41,439 nt of DNA from Lautropia sp. (GCA_030528325.1 JAUMZD010000031.1:1-41439); one strand, 5' to 3'; positions 26,879 through 36,249 are shown, counted from the stretch's first letter. Translations and numbers: made by a program. Notes: generated by a model not told the origin, from the sequence alone.

Positions 26879-28369
26879 ATGCAAGAAACCCAGCTCTCCC
26901 GACTGCCGAAGGCAGAACAGGCCGCCACGTCTGCCGTCATCACCGCCGCGCCGAAGGCACCGGCCAGCGCCATCGCCCGTCAGGCCCCCAGCGTGGGCTT
27001 CGTGTCACTGGGCTGCCCGAAGGCTCTGGTCGACGCCGAACGCATCGTCACGCAGCTGCGGGCCGAGGGCTACGAGATCTCGTCGCAGTACGAAGGTGCC
27101 GATCTGGTGGTCGTCAATACCTGCGGCTTCATCGACGATGCGGTCGCCGAATCGCTCGATGCCATCGGCGAGGCGCTGCATGAGAACGGCAAGGTCATCG
27201 TCACCGGCTGTCTGGGCGCCCGAAAGGGCGAAGGCGGGGAGGGCAGCAATCTCGTCCGCGAGATCCATCCGAGCGTGCTGGCCGTCACCGGCCCTCACGC
27301 GCTCGAAGAGGTCATGCGCGAGGTGCACACCCACCTGCCCAAGCCGCATGACCCGTTCAGCGACCTCGTGCCCTCGGGCGGCGTCAAGCTCACGCCGCGT
27401 CACTATGCCTATCTGAAGATTTCCGAGGGCTGCAACCATCGCTGTTCCTTCTGCATCATCCCGGCGCTGCGGGGGGATCTCGACAGCCGGCCCATCGGCG
27501 AAGTGATGCGTGAGGCCGAGAACCTGCTGAAGGCCGGGGTGAAGGAGCTGCTCGTCATCTCGCAGGACACCAGCGCCTATGGGGTGGATCTGCGCTACCG
27601 CACCGATTTCGTCGGCGGCCGTCCGGTCAAGACCCGGATGCTGGAGTTGTGCCGCGAGCTGGGCAAGCTCGCCCAGTCCTATGGGGCTTGGGTGCGGCTG
27701 CACTATGTCTATCCCTATCCGAGCGTCGATCAGGTGCTGCCGCTGATGGCCGAAGGACTGGTGCTGCCGTATCTGGACGTGCCTTTCCAGCATGCCCATC
27801 CGCGCGTGCTGAAGGCCATGAAGCGTCCGGCCAGCGGTGAGCGCAACATCGAGCGCATCCGTGCCTGGCGCGAGATCTGCCCCGATCTGACCATCCGCTC
27901 GACCTTCATCGCCGGCTTTCCCGGCGAGACCGAAGAGGAATTCCAGTACCTGCTGGATTTCCTGCAGGAAGCGCAGCTCGATCGCGTGGGCTGCTTTGCC
28001 TACTCGCCGGTGGATGGCGCCGAGGCCAACGAGCTGCCTGGCGCCCTGCCGGACGAGGTGCGCGAGGAACGCGCCGCCCGCTTCATGGCAGTGCAGCAGA
28101 CCATCAGCGAGGCCCGGCTCGCCCGCAAGATCGGCAACACCGAGCAGGTGCTGATCGACGCCATCGAGCACGACCCTGAAGAAGGCTGGTGGCGCCTCGT
28201 CGGCCGTTCCCGCGCCGACGCCCCCGAGATCGACGGCCAGGTCTACATCGACCTCGACGATGCCCCGGTCAGCGAGGCACTGTCCCCCGGCCATTTCGTC
28301 GAGGTTCGCATCATCGATGCGGATGAGCACGATCTTTATGGGGAGCTGGTAGGCCCGCGTGTGTCGTGA
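26879..28369 (+). CDS. rimO: Ribosomal protein S12 methylthiotransferase RimO
   Basis: Radical-SAM methylthiotransferase that modifies the conserved aspartate of ribosomal protein S12. 496 aa. The N-terminal UPF0004 domain carries the auxiliary-cluster cysteines in [14 protein letters not shown] (Cys46), [12 protein letters not shown] and [10 protein letters not shown]. The radical SAM motif CxxxCxxC is in [19 protein letters not shown]. The C-terminal TRAM domain ends with [20 protein letters not shown]. The first 35 or so residues (Ala/Lys-rich) are an extension relative to E. coli RimO (441 aa). It is separated from phaR by a terminator, so it should have its own promoter in the roughly 90 bases before 26879. 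Confidence 0.95.
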   Translation: MQETQLSRLPKAEQAATSAVITAAPKAPASAIARQAPSVGFVSLGCPKALVDAERIVTQLRAEGYEISSQYEGADLVVVNTCGFIDDAVAESLDAIGEALHENGKVIVTGCLGARKGEGGEGSNLVREIHPSVLAVTGPHALEEVMREVHTHLPKPHDPFSDLVPSGGVKLTPRHYAYLKISEGCNHRCSFCIIPALRGDLDSRPIGEVMREAENLLKAGVKELLVISQDTSAYGVDLRYRTDFVGGRPVKTRMLELCRELGKLAQSYGAWVRLHYVYPYPSVDQVLPLMAEGLVLPYLDVPFQHAHPRVLKAMKRPASGERNIERIRAWREICPDLTIRSTFIAGFPGETEEEFQYLLDFLQEAQLDRVGCFAYSPVDGAEANELPGALPDEVREERAARFMAVQQTISEARLARKIGNTEQVLIDAIEHDPEEGWWRLVGRSRADAPEIDGQVYIDLDDAPVSEALSPGHFVEVRIIDADEHDLYGELVGPRVS

Positions 28370-28583
28370 GCTGCTTCGCGTCGAACTGGAGTCTTTGATC
28401 ATCTGGCAGCATTTCACACACAATCCCCGCGATTCTGGCTAAACTCTCGCGATTCGTGTCGATGTCCGTGCGGAATCGAACGCCAGCCGTGTCCGGCCCG
28501 GTCATGCCCGGGGCGCCTGCCCCAAAGCCGTTCCCGTGACGTGGCATGCCGCTTCCCCGGGCTCGTGACGAGGCTTTCTCGAT

Positions 28584-28786
28584 GGCGCCGGGAGAGACTG
28601 TGCGGGCCGGGTCCCGTCGCAGCGCCGAAGGAGCAACGGCCCCGGAAACTCTCAGGCAAAAGGATCGGCGCCAGGTCTGACGCACTCTGAAGAACTGCCG
28701 GCATCGTCAGCCGGCATACCGAAGGAGCAAACGGCCGCACTGCCCGTGCTGCCGTGAATCTCTCAGGTTCCATGACAGAGGGGGCG
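28584..28786 (+). promoter_or_regulatory. Tandem glycine riboswitch upstream of dadA
   Basis: Two adjacent glycine aptamers are visible. The first (28584-28672) is closed by GGCGCCG/CGGCGCC and contains GGAGAGACTG, GCCGAAGGAGCAA and AACTCTCAGGCAAAAGGA, the most conserved strings of the class. The second (about 28682-28786) is closed by CTCTG/CAGAG and contains ACCGAAGGAGCAAACGG and AATCTCTCAGGTTCCATGAC; its first conserved block is degenerate. The downstream gene starts 58 bases later. I do not see a clear intrinsic terminator between aptamer and gene, so control may act on translation (an AGGAG site is at 28831). The region 28370-28583 ahead of it must hold the promoter, but I find no convincing one. 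Confidence 0.92.
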
Positions 28787-28844
28787 CTCGTGTGCCATGG
28801 GGCGCAGCGGGCTCTGTGCCTTCGACGCTCAGGAGACCTGATTC

Positions 28845-30080
28845 ATGAAGAAGATTGCCGTCATCGGCGGTGGCATCACGGGGATGACCACGGCCTATGC
28901 GTTGCTGAAACGCGGTTTTGACGTCACGGTGTACGACCGCCACCGTTATGCAGCGATGGAAACCTCCTTTGCCAACGGGGGGCAGCTGTCGGCCTCGAAT
29001 GCCGAGGTCTGGACCAGCTGGCCGACCGTGGTGAAGGGGCTGAAGTGGATGCTGAAGAACGACGCACCGCTGCTGATCAACCCGAAACCCAGCTGGCACA
29101 AGCTGTCGTGGATGTGGCAGTTCATCCGCTCGATTCCCAATTACGAGCAGAACACGATCGAGACCACCCGTCTGGCCATCGCGGCCCGTGAGCACATGTT
29201 CAGCTGGGCCGAGGCCGAAGGCATCGATTTCGACCTGAAGAAGCGCGGCATCCTGCACATCTACCGGGACAAGGCCGGGTTCGACCACGCCGCCCGGGTC
29301 TCGAAGCTGCTCGAGAAGGGCGGGCTGGAGCGCCGTGCCGTCACCCCGGACGAAATGAAGGCCATCGAGCCGACGCTGGCCGGTCAGTATTATGGCGGTT
29401 ATTTCACCGAGAGCGATTCCACGGGTGACATCCACCGCTTCACGAACGGACTGGCCGAGGCCGTGGTGCGTCTGGGCGGCCATTGCCGCTACGGTGCCGA
29501 GGTGCTGTCGCTGACGCCCTCGGACAAGGGGGTCTATGTCGGCACCCAACAGCAGGGTGATCCGCTGGTCGAGACCTATGACGGCATCGTGATCTGCGGG
29601 GGCACCGGCAGCCGCAAGCTGGCGGCCTGGCTCGGCGATTCGATCAATGTGTATCCGGTCAAGGGCTATTCGATCACCGTCAACCTGAACGATGACGCAA
29701 GCCGGGCGGCCGCGCCAGTCGTTAGCCTGCTGGATGATGAGACGAAGCTGGTCTCCAGCCGGCTGGGTGACAACCGCTTCCGCGTGGCCGGTACGGCCGA
29801 GTTCAACGGTTTCAATTACGACATCCGCGCCGATCGCATCAAGCCGCTGATCGACTGGGTGCATGAGTGCTTCCCGGGCGTCAATACCCGCAGCGTCGTG
29901 CCCTGGGCCGGTCTGCGCCCGATGATGCCGGATCTGATGCCGCGCGTGATGAAGGGCAGGCAGCCGGGCGTGTTCTACAACACCGGCCACGGCCATCTGG
30001 GCTGGACGCTGTCGGCCGCCACGGCCGAGATGACCGGCGACATGGTGTCGGCCGCCCTCAACCGCCCCGCTTCGGCCTGA
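28845..30080 (+). CDS. dadA: D-amino acid dehydrogenase family FAD oxidoreductase
   Basis: 411-aa FAD-dependent oxidoreductase of the DadA/glycine-oxidase superfamily. The N-terminal dinucleotide motif is VIGGGITGMTTAYALLKRG (residues 5-23); SFANGGQLSASNAEVW and PVKGYSITVNL are typical of DadA. The C-terminal block is WAGLRPMMPDLMP...NTGHGHLGWTLSAATAEM. DadA deaminates D-amino acids, chiefly D-alanine, to 2-oxo acids and feeds electrons to the respiratory chain. The glycine riboswitch in front makes glycine (or a product-linked amino acid) the likely regulatory signal. A substrate of glycine or a related small amino acid is therefore worth considering, though the sequence looks like DadA. AGGAG lies 9 bases ahead of the ATG. 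No racemase gene is adjacent. Confidence 0.88.
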   Translation: MKKIAVIGGGITGMTTAYALLKRGFDVTVYDRHRYAAMETSFANGGQLSASNAEVWTSWPTVVKGLKWMLKNDAPLLINPKPSWHKLSWMWQFIRSIPNYEQNTIETTRLAIAAREHMFSWAEAEGIDFDLKKRGILHIYRDKAGFDHAARVSKLLEKGGLERRAVTPDEMKAIEPTLAGQYYGGYFTESDSTGDIHRFTNGLAEAVVRLGGHCRYGAEVLSLTPSDKGVYVGTQQQGDPLVETYDGIVICGGTGSRKLAAWLGDSINVYPVKGYSITVNLNDDASRAAAPVVSLLDDETKLVSSRLGDNRFRVAGTAEFNGFNYDIRADRIKPLIDWVHECFPGVNTRSVVPWAGLRPMMPDLMPRVMKGRQPGVFYNTGHGHLGWTLSAATAEMTGDMVSAALNRPASA

Positions 30081-30236
30081 GGCAGCGTTCCGGATTACCT
30101 GGGGGTTGGTCGGGCGGGGGCCGTCCGTGCTCCCCGTCCCGGCCTGAAGGGCTGGCGCGCGTGTCTCTGTCATGACAATGACTGCTCGGAGCGGGCGGCC
30201 GGCCATGCAGGCAGAAATAGGGCAGTACGGCGCCGC

Positions 30237-30875
30237 TCAGCCCATCCCCGACACGATGCAGACGCCGATCCGCTCGGCCAGGGCCAGGACGGCGTCCTGA
30301 TTCTCGCCATCGTCGAGCAACGGTGTCGAATGGCCGAGCGGTTTGAGGCTACGGGCGCCGATCCGGTCGCCGAACAGCATGAACGCCCGTGCGGAATCAT
30401 CCTGCCGGGAGACCCAGCTGAGGCCCTGGGCCGTCCTGGACTGCTGATGGATCGCCTCGGCCCAGCGCCGCGTTGTCGGGTAGGCTTCCTTTTCGGTGTC
30501 GATCAGCTGCTTGCGGCTGATGCCGAGCCTGCGCAGCGCGATGCTCGACAGGTCGATCAGGGTCAGGTCCTGCTGCACGCGCAGGGTCGCGTGCATCTGT
30601 GCCTCGAGCTTCTGTCTGTCGAGGCTCCTGAAGCCGGGCGCAAAGGGCACGTCGTGAAACACCGTCTCCATCAGCGCGCAGGCGAGGGTGGCGCCCGCAT
30701 ACAGCGTGGGAACGGGTTCACCCCGATCGTTGTGGATCGGGCTGAACCGGGCGTTACCCTGGATGCCCGGATTGAACTGGGTGGCGCCATAGCGGCCCAG
30801 GTGCACACGATGCAGCGTCGTGCCCGCGGACAGCACCCATTCCGTCAGGGCCAGTGGCGAGGCCGGGTCAGCCAT
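30237..30875 (-). CDS. RES-domain toxin
   Basis: 212-aa RES-family protein, the toxin half of RES/Xre systems, whose known members degrade or modify NAD+ (MbcT, ParT and Res types). Conserved residues are visible: LHRVHLGRYGATQFNP (Arg23), GNARFSP (Arg43), TLYAGATLACALMETVFHD (Tyr59, Glu70), and SWVSRQDDSARAFMLFGDRI with the conserved Ser156. It overlaps the antitoxin gene by eight bases and follows it in the same transcript, the standard antitoxin-first order. The start is the ATG at 30875. Confidence 0.9.
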   Translation of the reverse strand: MADPASPLALTEWVLSAGTTLHRVHLGRYGATQFNPGIQGNARFSPIHNDRGEPVPTLYAGATLACALMETVFHDVPFAPGFRSLDRQKLEAQMHATLRVQQDLTLIDLSSIALRRLGISRKQLIDTEKEAYPTTRRWAEAIHQQSRTAQGLSWVSRQDDSARAFMLFGDRIGARSLKPLGHSTPLLDDGENQDAVLALAERIGVCIVSGMG

Positions 30876-31329
30876 GCACGATGCCCATCACCTCATCCTC
30901 GGCAGCCGCCAGCACCCGGGCCGGATCGGTGCGCAACAGGTCCTGGGGGCGCTTGCCGCCCAGAAAGCTGTTGACGGACATAAACCAGTAGGCCATGCCC
31001 CAGCCATCCTTGTGGGGGGCCAGCACGGCCAGGATGTCGGCCAGCCCCTTGCAGGGCCGGAAGTTGTGCTCCGGGTCGAGCCCATAGCCGGGAAAGTAAT
31101 CGGTGCCATTGTGGTGAATGGCGAAGATCTGCCCCTGTTTCTTCCACTTGTTGGGCTGGGCGCTGGGGTTTCTCGGGCTGAGGCCGGCCAGCTGGGCCAG
31201 CTCGGCGGCACTCAGCCAGTCACCGCTGGCCAGGACGGCCTTGCGGGCCGACACCAGCATGCCGGCTTCCTTCAGCAGGCGAGGGGAGACGGGCGCTGCA
31301 GGCACCAGCGCCTCTGCCAACCGATGCAT
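30868..31329 (-). CDS. Xre/MbcA/ParS-type antitoxin (DUF2384)
   Basis: 153-aa protein. An N-terminal helical region with a helix-turn-helix-like segment (LSAAELAQLAGLSPRNPSAQ, about residues 39-58) is followed by a short KKQGQIFAIHHNGTDYFPGY hairpin, as in transcription-regulating members. The C-terminal part matches the DUF2384 toxin-binding domain: GLADILAVLAPHKDGWGMAY, then FLGGKRPQDLLRTDPARVLA and a terminal AAEDEV helix. It is expected to neutralise the RES protein and repress the operon. It overlaps the toxin gene by 8 bases and the upstream small ORF by 58 bases. The start at 31329 has only a weak AGGGGCG site, consistent with coupling to the ORF in front. Confidence 0.85.
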   Translation of the reverse strand: MHRLAEALVPAAPVSPRLLKEAGMLVSARKAVLASGDWLSAAELAQLAGLSPRNPSAQPNKWKKQGQIFAIHHNGTDYFPGYGLDPEHNFRPCKGLADILAVLAPHKDGWGMAYWFMSVNSFLGGKRPQDLLRTDPARVLAAAEDEVMGIVHG

Positions 31330-31544
31330 GCTCGCCCCTGATCCTGGCGTTGCGAGAGCAGATCCAGCAGCGAAGCCGTGACATCGCTGATGTTCTCGGT
31401 GACCGACTGGAGGGCTGACGGCGAGATATCCTCGAAAGAGACGGCCAGCACCTGTCGGCCACCGGAGCGGCCCAGTTGCTGGCGAACTTCCTGTGTAGAG
31501 CCGGCGACCGCATAGATGCCGGGGCGTTCGGCCACGATGTTCAT
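31272..31544 (-). CDS. Small leading ORF of the RES/Xre operon, unknown
   Basis: I do not recognise this 90-aa ORF. It has the best signals in the operon: AAGGAG 7 bases ahead of its ATG and a consensus-like promoter 35 bases upstream. Its first 66 residues look protein-like (mixed helix and strand: MNIVAERPGIYAVAG; GGRQVLAVSFEDISPSALQS; DVTASLLDLLSQ). The last 20 residues (GRACIGWQRRWCLQRPSPLAC) lie over the antitoxin start in another frame and look like read-out. It may be a third operon component, a leader that couples antitoxin translation, or the remnant of a gene shortened by a frameshift. Confidence 0.55.
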   Translation of the reverse strand: MNIVAERPGIYAVAGSTQEVRQQLGRSGGRQVLAVSFEDISPSALQSVTENISDVTASLLDLLSQRQDQGRACIGWQRRWCLQRPSPLAC

Positions 31545-31578
31545 GACGACGCTCCTTGAGGAATATTCAGATGATCAG

Positions 31579-31607
31579 ATTATAGAATCACCACCATATC
31601 CAGACAA
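31579..31607 (-). promoter_or_regulatory. Strong promoter of the RES/Xre operon
   Basis: On the minus strand, -35 TTGTCT (31607-31602), a 17-base spacer and a perfect -10 TATAAT (31584-31579), about 35 bases ahead of the small leading ORF. Short palindromes around it (TGATCA at about 31573-31578, GAATATTC at about 31561-31568) could be operator half sites for autoregulation. Confidence 0.75.
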
Positions 31608-31678
31608 GAACCATCCGGCCGCCCCTTCGGTCCACGCGCGCCATTCGGGCATCAGGCACACCCGGGTCAGTCTCGGGC

Positions 31679-32530
31679 TCAGGCCACGTCGAACCAGCCC
31701 AGCACCGTGTCCAGCCCGCCGTGCCGCACGCTCCAGGTGGCCTTCTGCCGGACGACCGGCTTGGCGTGATAGCCGACGGACAGACCCGAGACGCCCATCA
31801 TCCCCAGATCGTTGGCACCGTCACCGATCGCGATGGCCGCCGAGGGCTGGCAACCGATGGTCGCGCAGCATTCCCTGACCGCACTGGCCTTGAAGGCGGC
31901 ATCGACGATGGGGCCCAGCACGCGCCCGGTCAGCCGGTCGTTGACGATTTCGAACTGGTTGGCGAAAGCGAAGTCCAGGCCCAGCCGCTCCTTCAGCGGC
32001 TCGGTGAAGTGCGTGAAGCCACCCGAGACGAGCATGGTTGTCAGGCCATGCCGTTTCGCCGCTGCCAGCAGCGTTTCGGCGCCGGGTGAGAGGTGCATCC
32101 GCTCGTCGTAGACCCGCTGGATCAGCTCCGCGCCCACCCCGCGCATCATGGCCATCCGGCGCGTCAGGCTTTCGGTGAAATCCTTGATCTCGCCACGCAT
32201 GGCTGCTTCGGTGATGGCGGCAACCTCTTCCTTCAGACCCGCCATATCCGCAATCTCGTCCAGCGTCTCCATCGTCACGAGCGTCGAATCCATGTCGATG
32301 GCCAGCAGCCGGAAATCCGACAGTTTCAGCCCCGGCCTCACGTTGGCGGCATCCACGCCATGGCTGTCCGCCATCGCATCCAGCACATCGGGAGCCTGCG
32401 GGGGAACCGCCCAGCGCGCACGGCCCGCCTCTCGCGAGACTGGCGTTTGCCCGAGTTGCTGGCTGATGGCCGCCACCGTTGCATCATCGAGGGTTGGGTG
32501 TTTCTGGATGATCAGGACATTCTGGCTCAT
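31679..32530 (-). CDS. serB: Phosphoserine phosphatase SerB
   Basis: HAD-superfamily phosphatase, 283 aa, that makes serine from O-phosphoserine in the last step of serine synthesis. HAD motif I is LLAIDMDSTLVTMET (first Asp is the nucleophile), motif II is MLVSGGFTHF, the conserved Lys is in the AAFKAS region, and motif III/IV is AIAIGDGANDLGMMG. The first 70 residues form an N-terminal domain as in other proteobacterial SerB proteins. It lies downstream of mfd on the same strand, with a hairpin between them. Its ribosome binding site is weak. Confidence 0.95.
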   Translation of the reverse strand: MSQNVLIIQKHPTLDDATVAAISQQLGQTPVSREAGRARWAVPPQAPDVLDAMADSHGVDAANVRPGLKLSDFRLLAIDMDSTLVTMETLDEIADMAGLKEEVAAITEAAMRGEIKDFTESLTRRMAMMRGVGAELIQRVYDERMHLSPGAETLLAAAKRHGLTTMLVSGGFTHFTEPLKERLGLDFAFANQFEIVNDRLTGRVLGPIVDAAFKASAVRECCATIGCQPSAAIAIGDGANDLGMMGVSGLSVGYHAKPVVRQKATWSVRHGGLDTVLGWFDVA

Positions 32531-32549
32531 GGATCAAGCTGAAAATGGA

Positions 32550-32590
32550 CAAAACCGGCGACGCGTCTGAGACCTGCCACAGACTCGCCG
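32550..32590 (-). terminator. Probable terminator between mfd and serB
   Basis: Read on the minus strand, CGGCGA-GTCTG pairs with CAGAC-TCGCCG (a three-base bulge in the 3' arm, ten-base loop), followed by GTTTTG. It lies just after the mfd stop and just before serB. Partial termination would separate the two genes. Confidence 0.45.
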
Positions 32591-32605
32591 CCGCAAAAAC
32601 GTCGA

Positions 32606-35600
32606 TCATAACGCGTCGGGCATCCGGCCCTTCTTCTTTTTCCTGCCCTTGCCGCCTGCACCGGATGCCGACACGACGGCCGCTGCCATCTGCCCCTCGG
32701 TGGCAGGCTGCCCGGCGTCCGGCTCGGCCCTGGGCGGCAGCAGGGCCTGCAGGATGTTGCGTACCGCCCCGATCCGGTCGGCGGTATCGGGGTGAGCGAC
32801 CTTGATCCTAAGCCGGTCCTGACCGGCAAAGCTCGTGTCGCGGCGCGACTGTGCGAACGCGAGGATGTGGGCGGGTGGCGTGATCGGCTGAGGGTCGAAC
32901 TGCAACAGTACGCCATCGGCCGACGCATCCACCTTCGCCAGCCCGATATCGGTGGCCATCAGCCGGAGCCGGTGACTGTCGATCAGCGTCTGCGCCGCTT
33001 CCGGGAGCTTGCCGAAGCGGTCGACCAGCTCTTCCCGAAGCTGACCCAGTGCCCCGGCATCCTTTGCATTGGCCAGGCGCTTGTAGAGCATCAACCGTTC
33101 ATGAACATCAGGGCAGTAATCATCAGGCAGCAAAGCAGGGGCGTGCAGCTTGATTTCCGGCACCTTTGCCATCGTGGCCGCCAGATCCGGTTCGCGGCCT
33201 GACTTCAGCGCCTCCACCGCCTGCTGAAGCATTTCGGTGTAGAGCGTGAAGCCCACCTCCTGCATCTCGCCGGACTGGGAGTCGCCCAGCACCTCGCCGG
33301 CACCGCGAATCTCCAGATCATGCATCGACAGGTAGAAGCCGGAACCCAGCTCCTCCATCATCTGGATGGCCTCCAGCCGCTTCTGCGCATCCTTCGTGAT
33401 GGCGGCTTCATCCGGGATCAGCAGGTAGGCATAAGCCTGATGATGGGAGCGTCCGACGCGGCCCCTCAGCTGATGCAGCTGGGCCAGACCGAACTTGTCG
33501 GCCCGGTGCATGATGATGGTGTTGGCCGTCGGCACGTCGATGCCGGTTTCGATGATGGTGGTGCACAGCAGCACGTTGAAGCGCTGCTGGTGGAAATCAC
33601 GCATCACCTGTTCCAGCTGCCGCTCGGGCATCTGGCCGTGGGCCACCTCGATGCGGGCTTCGGGCACCAGCTCGGCCAGTGCCTGGCGGCGGTTTTCGAT
33701 CGTCCCGACCTCGTTGTGCAGGAAGTAGACCTGCCCGCCACGCTTCAACTCGCGCAGCATGGCCTCGCGGATCGTGCCCCGTGTCTCCTTGCGCACGAAG
33801 GTCCGGATCGCCAGGCGCTTCTGCGGGGCGGTGGCGATCACCGAGAAATCCCGGATGCCTTCCAGGCTCATGGCGAGCGTGCGCGGGATCGGCGTGGCCG
33901 TCAGCGTCAGCACGTCGATCTCGGCGCGAAGGTTTTTCAGCTGTTCCTTCTGCCGCACGCCGAAGCGGTGCTCCTCATCGATGATGACGAGACCCAGATC
34001 CTTGAATGACACCTCCTTCGAGAGCAGCTTGTGGGTGCCGATCACCACGTCGATCCTGCCTTCGGCCAGCGCCTCGATCGTGTTCCGGGTGGATTTGGCC
34101 GTGCCGAAGCGGGACAGCTCGGCCACGGTCAGCGGAAAGCTGGAGAAGCGATCCCTGAAGGTCTGGAAATGCTGCTCGGCCAGCAGCGTCGTCGGTGTCA
34201 GCACGGCCACCTGCTTGCCGGAGGCGGCAGCGACGAAGGCGGCACGCAAGGCGACCTCGGTCTTGCCGAAGCCCACATCGCCGCAGACAAGGCGATCCAT
34301 CGGCCGGGCGGCCGTCAGATCCTGCACCACGGCATGGATGGCTGCCAGCTGGTCGGGCGTTTCTTCGAAGCCGAAACCCTCGGCAAAGGCCGCGTAGCTG
34401 GCGGCGTCGAAGCGGAAGGCGTGACCGGGGCGGGCGGCCCGTCGGGCATACAGGTCCAGCAGTTCGACGGCCGTGTCGCGTGCCTTTTCGGCGGCCTTGC
34501 GCCGGGCACGATCCCACTGGCCGGAGCCCAGCGTGTGCAGCGGCGCATTCTCGGGCGCGGCGCCGGTGTAACGACCGATCAGGTGCAGCATCGCCACCGG
34601 CACGTAGAGCGTGGCCTCGTTGGCATACTGGAGGTGCAGGAACTCGGTGGTGCCATCGCCCAGGTCGATGTTGACGAGTCCCATGTAGCGGCCGATGCCG
34701 TGCTGCGCATGCACGACCGGATCACCCGGTTTCAGCTCGGAGAGGTCGCGGATCAGCGTATCGACCTGCGTGGCCTGCATGCTGCGTCCGCGTGTGCTCT
34801 GGCGCACGAAGGCCGGGAACAGCTCGCTTTCCGTGATCAGCAGCAGTTCGCCCGACACGAGGCGGAATCCCCGGTGAACCGGCCCCACCGTCAGCACGAC
34901 ATCGGCCTCGTGTGCCATCGCCTCCTGCCAGTTTTCGGCCGTGGCAAGCCTCAGCCCCATGTCCGAGAACAGCTCCTGCAGCGTTTCGCGTCGGCCCAGC
35001 GATTCGGCCACGATCAGCCGCTTCTCGCGCACGCCCGCCACCGGTGACGGCGTGTCGAGCACGAGCCGCAGTGCCTGGACAGGGTCGCCCAGACGGCGGT
35101 TGACGGCCACCTCGGGCACGGCCGTGGCGTTGGCCCGGTCGGGCTGAACATCCGCGGCTTGTGCCGACAGCACCGGCATCGAATGGCGGTCGAAGGCATG
35201 GGTGTGGCCGAAGAACCGATCGGCCTTCAGGAACAGCTCATCGGGACGGAGGGCAGGGCGGGCGGCGTCATGACCGATGAAACCGAAGCGCTGCTCGGCA
35301 TCGGCATGGAAGGTCTGGATCTGCTCGTCGATGTTGCCATGCAGGATCAGTTCGCTGCCTGCCGGCATGTAATCGAAGAGGGTGGCCATGCCGTCGAAGA
35401 AGAGCGGCAGGTAATACTCGATGCCATTGGGCGCCACGCCATTGCCGATATCGCGGTAGAGCGTCACTTTCGAGGGGTCGCCATCGAAGCGCTCGCGCCA
35501 GCGTCCGCGAAAGGCCGTGCGCGCCGCTTCGTCGAGCGGAAATTCGCGGCCCGGCAGCAGCTTCACGAGCTTGACCGGGTAGAGGCTTCGCTGGGTGTCC

Positions 35601-36223
35601 GGGTCGAAGGTGCGGATGCTGTCGATCTCGTCATCGAACAGGTCCAGGCGGTAGGGAAGAGGCGAGCCCATCGGGAACAGGTCGATGAGGCTGCCCCGAA
35701 CCGAGTACTCACCCGGGCGCAGCACCTGATCCACATGATCGTAGCCGGCCATCGTCAGCTGGGATTTCAGCCCTGCCTCGTCGAGCTTCATGCCCTGGCG
35801 GAAATCGAAGGTGCGCGAGGCCAGCCAGGCCGGCGGTGGCAGGCGGTGGATGGCCGTGCTGGCAGCCACCAGCAGCACGTCGAGCTGCCGGTGCTGCAGG
35901 CGGTAAAGCGCGGCCAGGCGCTCGGAGACCAGATCCTGGTGGGGCGACAGATGATCGTAGGGCAGCGTTTCCCAGTCCGGCAGCTGGGCGATGGCCAGCC
36001 CCGGCGAAAACCAGAGCAGCTCGGCAGCCAGACGGGTGCAGTCGGCAGGCTGGGCGCATACAATGATCCGGGTTTTTTCGCCAAGGGGCGAGGGCGTATC
36101 ATTCTGCCTTTCCTGTGAAGGCACGCCGGACGGGCTGGAGGGCAGCATCTGGGCCAGCAGCCAGGCATCCGAGGAGCCGAACCCGGCAGGAAGTCGGTGA
36201 TTGGAAGATTGCAAGATGGGCAA
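32606..36223 (-). CDS. mfd: Transcription-repair coupling factor Mfd
   Basis: SF2 DNA translocase, 1205 aa, that removes RNA polymerase stalled at lesions and recruits UvrA. Domain order is visible: UvrB-like N-terminal region (DWETLPYDHLSPHQDLVSER; RGSLIDLFPMGSPLPYRLDL), the RNA-polymerase-binding domain (HAQHGIGRYMGLVNIDLGDG), and the translocase with Walker A CGDVGFGKTEVALRA near residue 648. DEEH follows in IIDEEHRFGVRQKEQ near 748, and the C-terminal autoinhibitory domain contains LMLYKRLANAKD. It is some 50 residues longer than usual, from a short N-terminal insert and a Gly/Lys-rich tail (GGKGRKKKKGRM). The start is a TTG at 36223 with a weak ribosome binding site; no better start lies ahead of the conserved region. 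Confidence 0.95.
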   Translation of the reverse strand: MPILQSSNHRLPAGFGSSDAWLLAQMLPSSPSGVPSQERQNDTPSPLGEKTRIIVCAQPADCTRLAAELLWFSPGLAIAQLPDWETLPYDHLSPHQDLVSERLAALYRLQHRQLDVLLVAASTAIHRLPPPAWLASRTFDFRQGMKLDEAGLKSQLTMAGYDHVDQVLRPGEYSVRGSLIDLFPMGSPLPYRLDLFDDEIDSIRTFDPDTQRSLYPVKLVKLLPGREFPLDEAARTAFRGRWRERFDGDPSKVTLYRDIGNGVAPNGIEYYLPLFFDGMATLFDYMPAGSELILHGNIDEQIQTFHADAEQRFGFIGHDAARPALRPDELFLKADRFFGHTHAFDRHSMPVLSAQAADVQPDRANATAVPEVAVNRRLGDPVQALRLVLDTPSPVAGVREKRLIVAESLGRRETLQELFSDMGLRLATAENWQEAMAHEADVVLTVGPVHRGFRLVSGELLLITESELFPAFVRQSTRGRSMQATQVDTLIRDLSELKPGDPVVHAQHGIGRYMGLVNIDLGDGTTEFLHLQYANEATLYVPVAMLHLIGRYTGAAPENAPLHTLGSGQWDRARRKAAEKARDTAVELLDLYARRAARPGHAFRFDAASYAAFAEGFGFEETPDQLAAIHAVVQDLTAARPMDRLVCGDVGFGKTEVALRAAFVAAASGKQVAVLTPTTLLAEQHFQTFRDRFSSFPLTVAELSRFGTAKSTRNTIEALAEGRIDVVIGTHKLLSKEVSFKDLGLVIIDEEHRFGVRQKEQLKNLRAEIDVLTLTATPIPRTLAMSLEGIRDFSVIATAPQKRLAIRTFVRKETRGTIREAMLRELKRGGQVYFLHNEVGTIENRRQALAELVPEARIEVAHGQMPERQLEQVMRDFHQQRFNVLLCTTIIETGIDVPTANTIIMHRADKFGLAQLHQLRGRVGRSHHQAYAYLLIPDEAAITKDAQKRLEAIQMMEELGSGFYLSMHDLEIRGAGEVLGDSQSGEMQEVGFTLYTEMLQQAVEALKSGREPDLAATMAKVPEIKLHAPALLPDDYCPDVHERLMLYKRLANAKDAGALGQLREELVDRFGKLPEAAQTLIDSHRLRLMATDIGLAKVDASADGVLLQFDPQPITPPAHILAFAQSRRDTSFAGQDRLRIKVAHPDTADRIGAVRNILQALLPPRAEPDAGQPATEGQMAAAVVSASGAGGKGRKKKKGRMPDAL

Positions 36224-36249
36224 CCCGTTGTTGCAGTCGGGACAGGAGC

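Noticed and set aside
30108..30145. GC-rich hairpin (CGGG-GGGG/CCCC-CCCG) after dadA as a terminator
   Set aside because: Long loop, interrupted stem and no T-tract; not strong enough to list.
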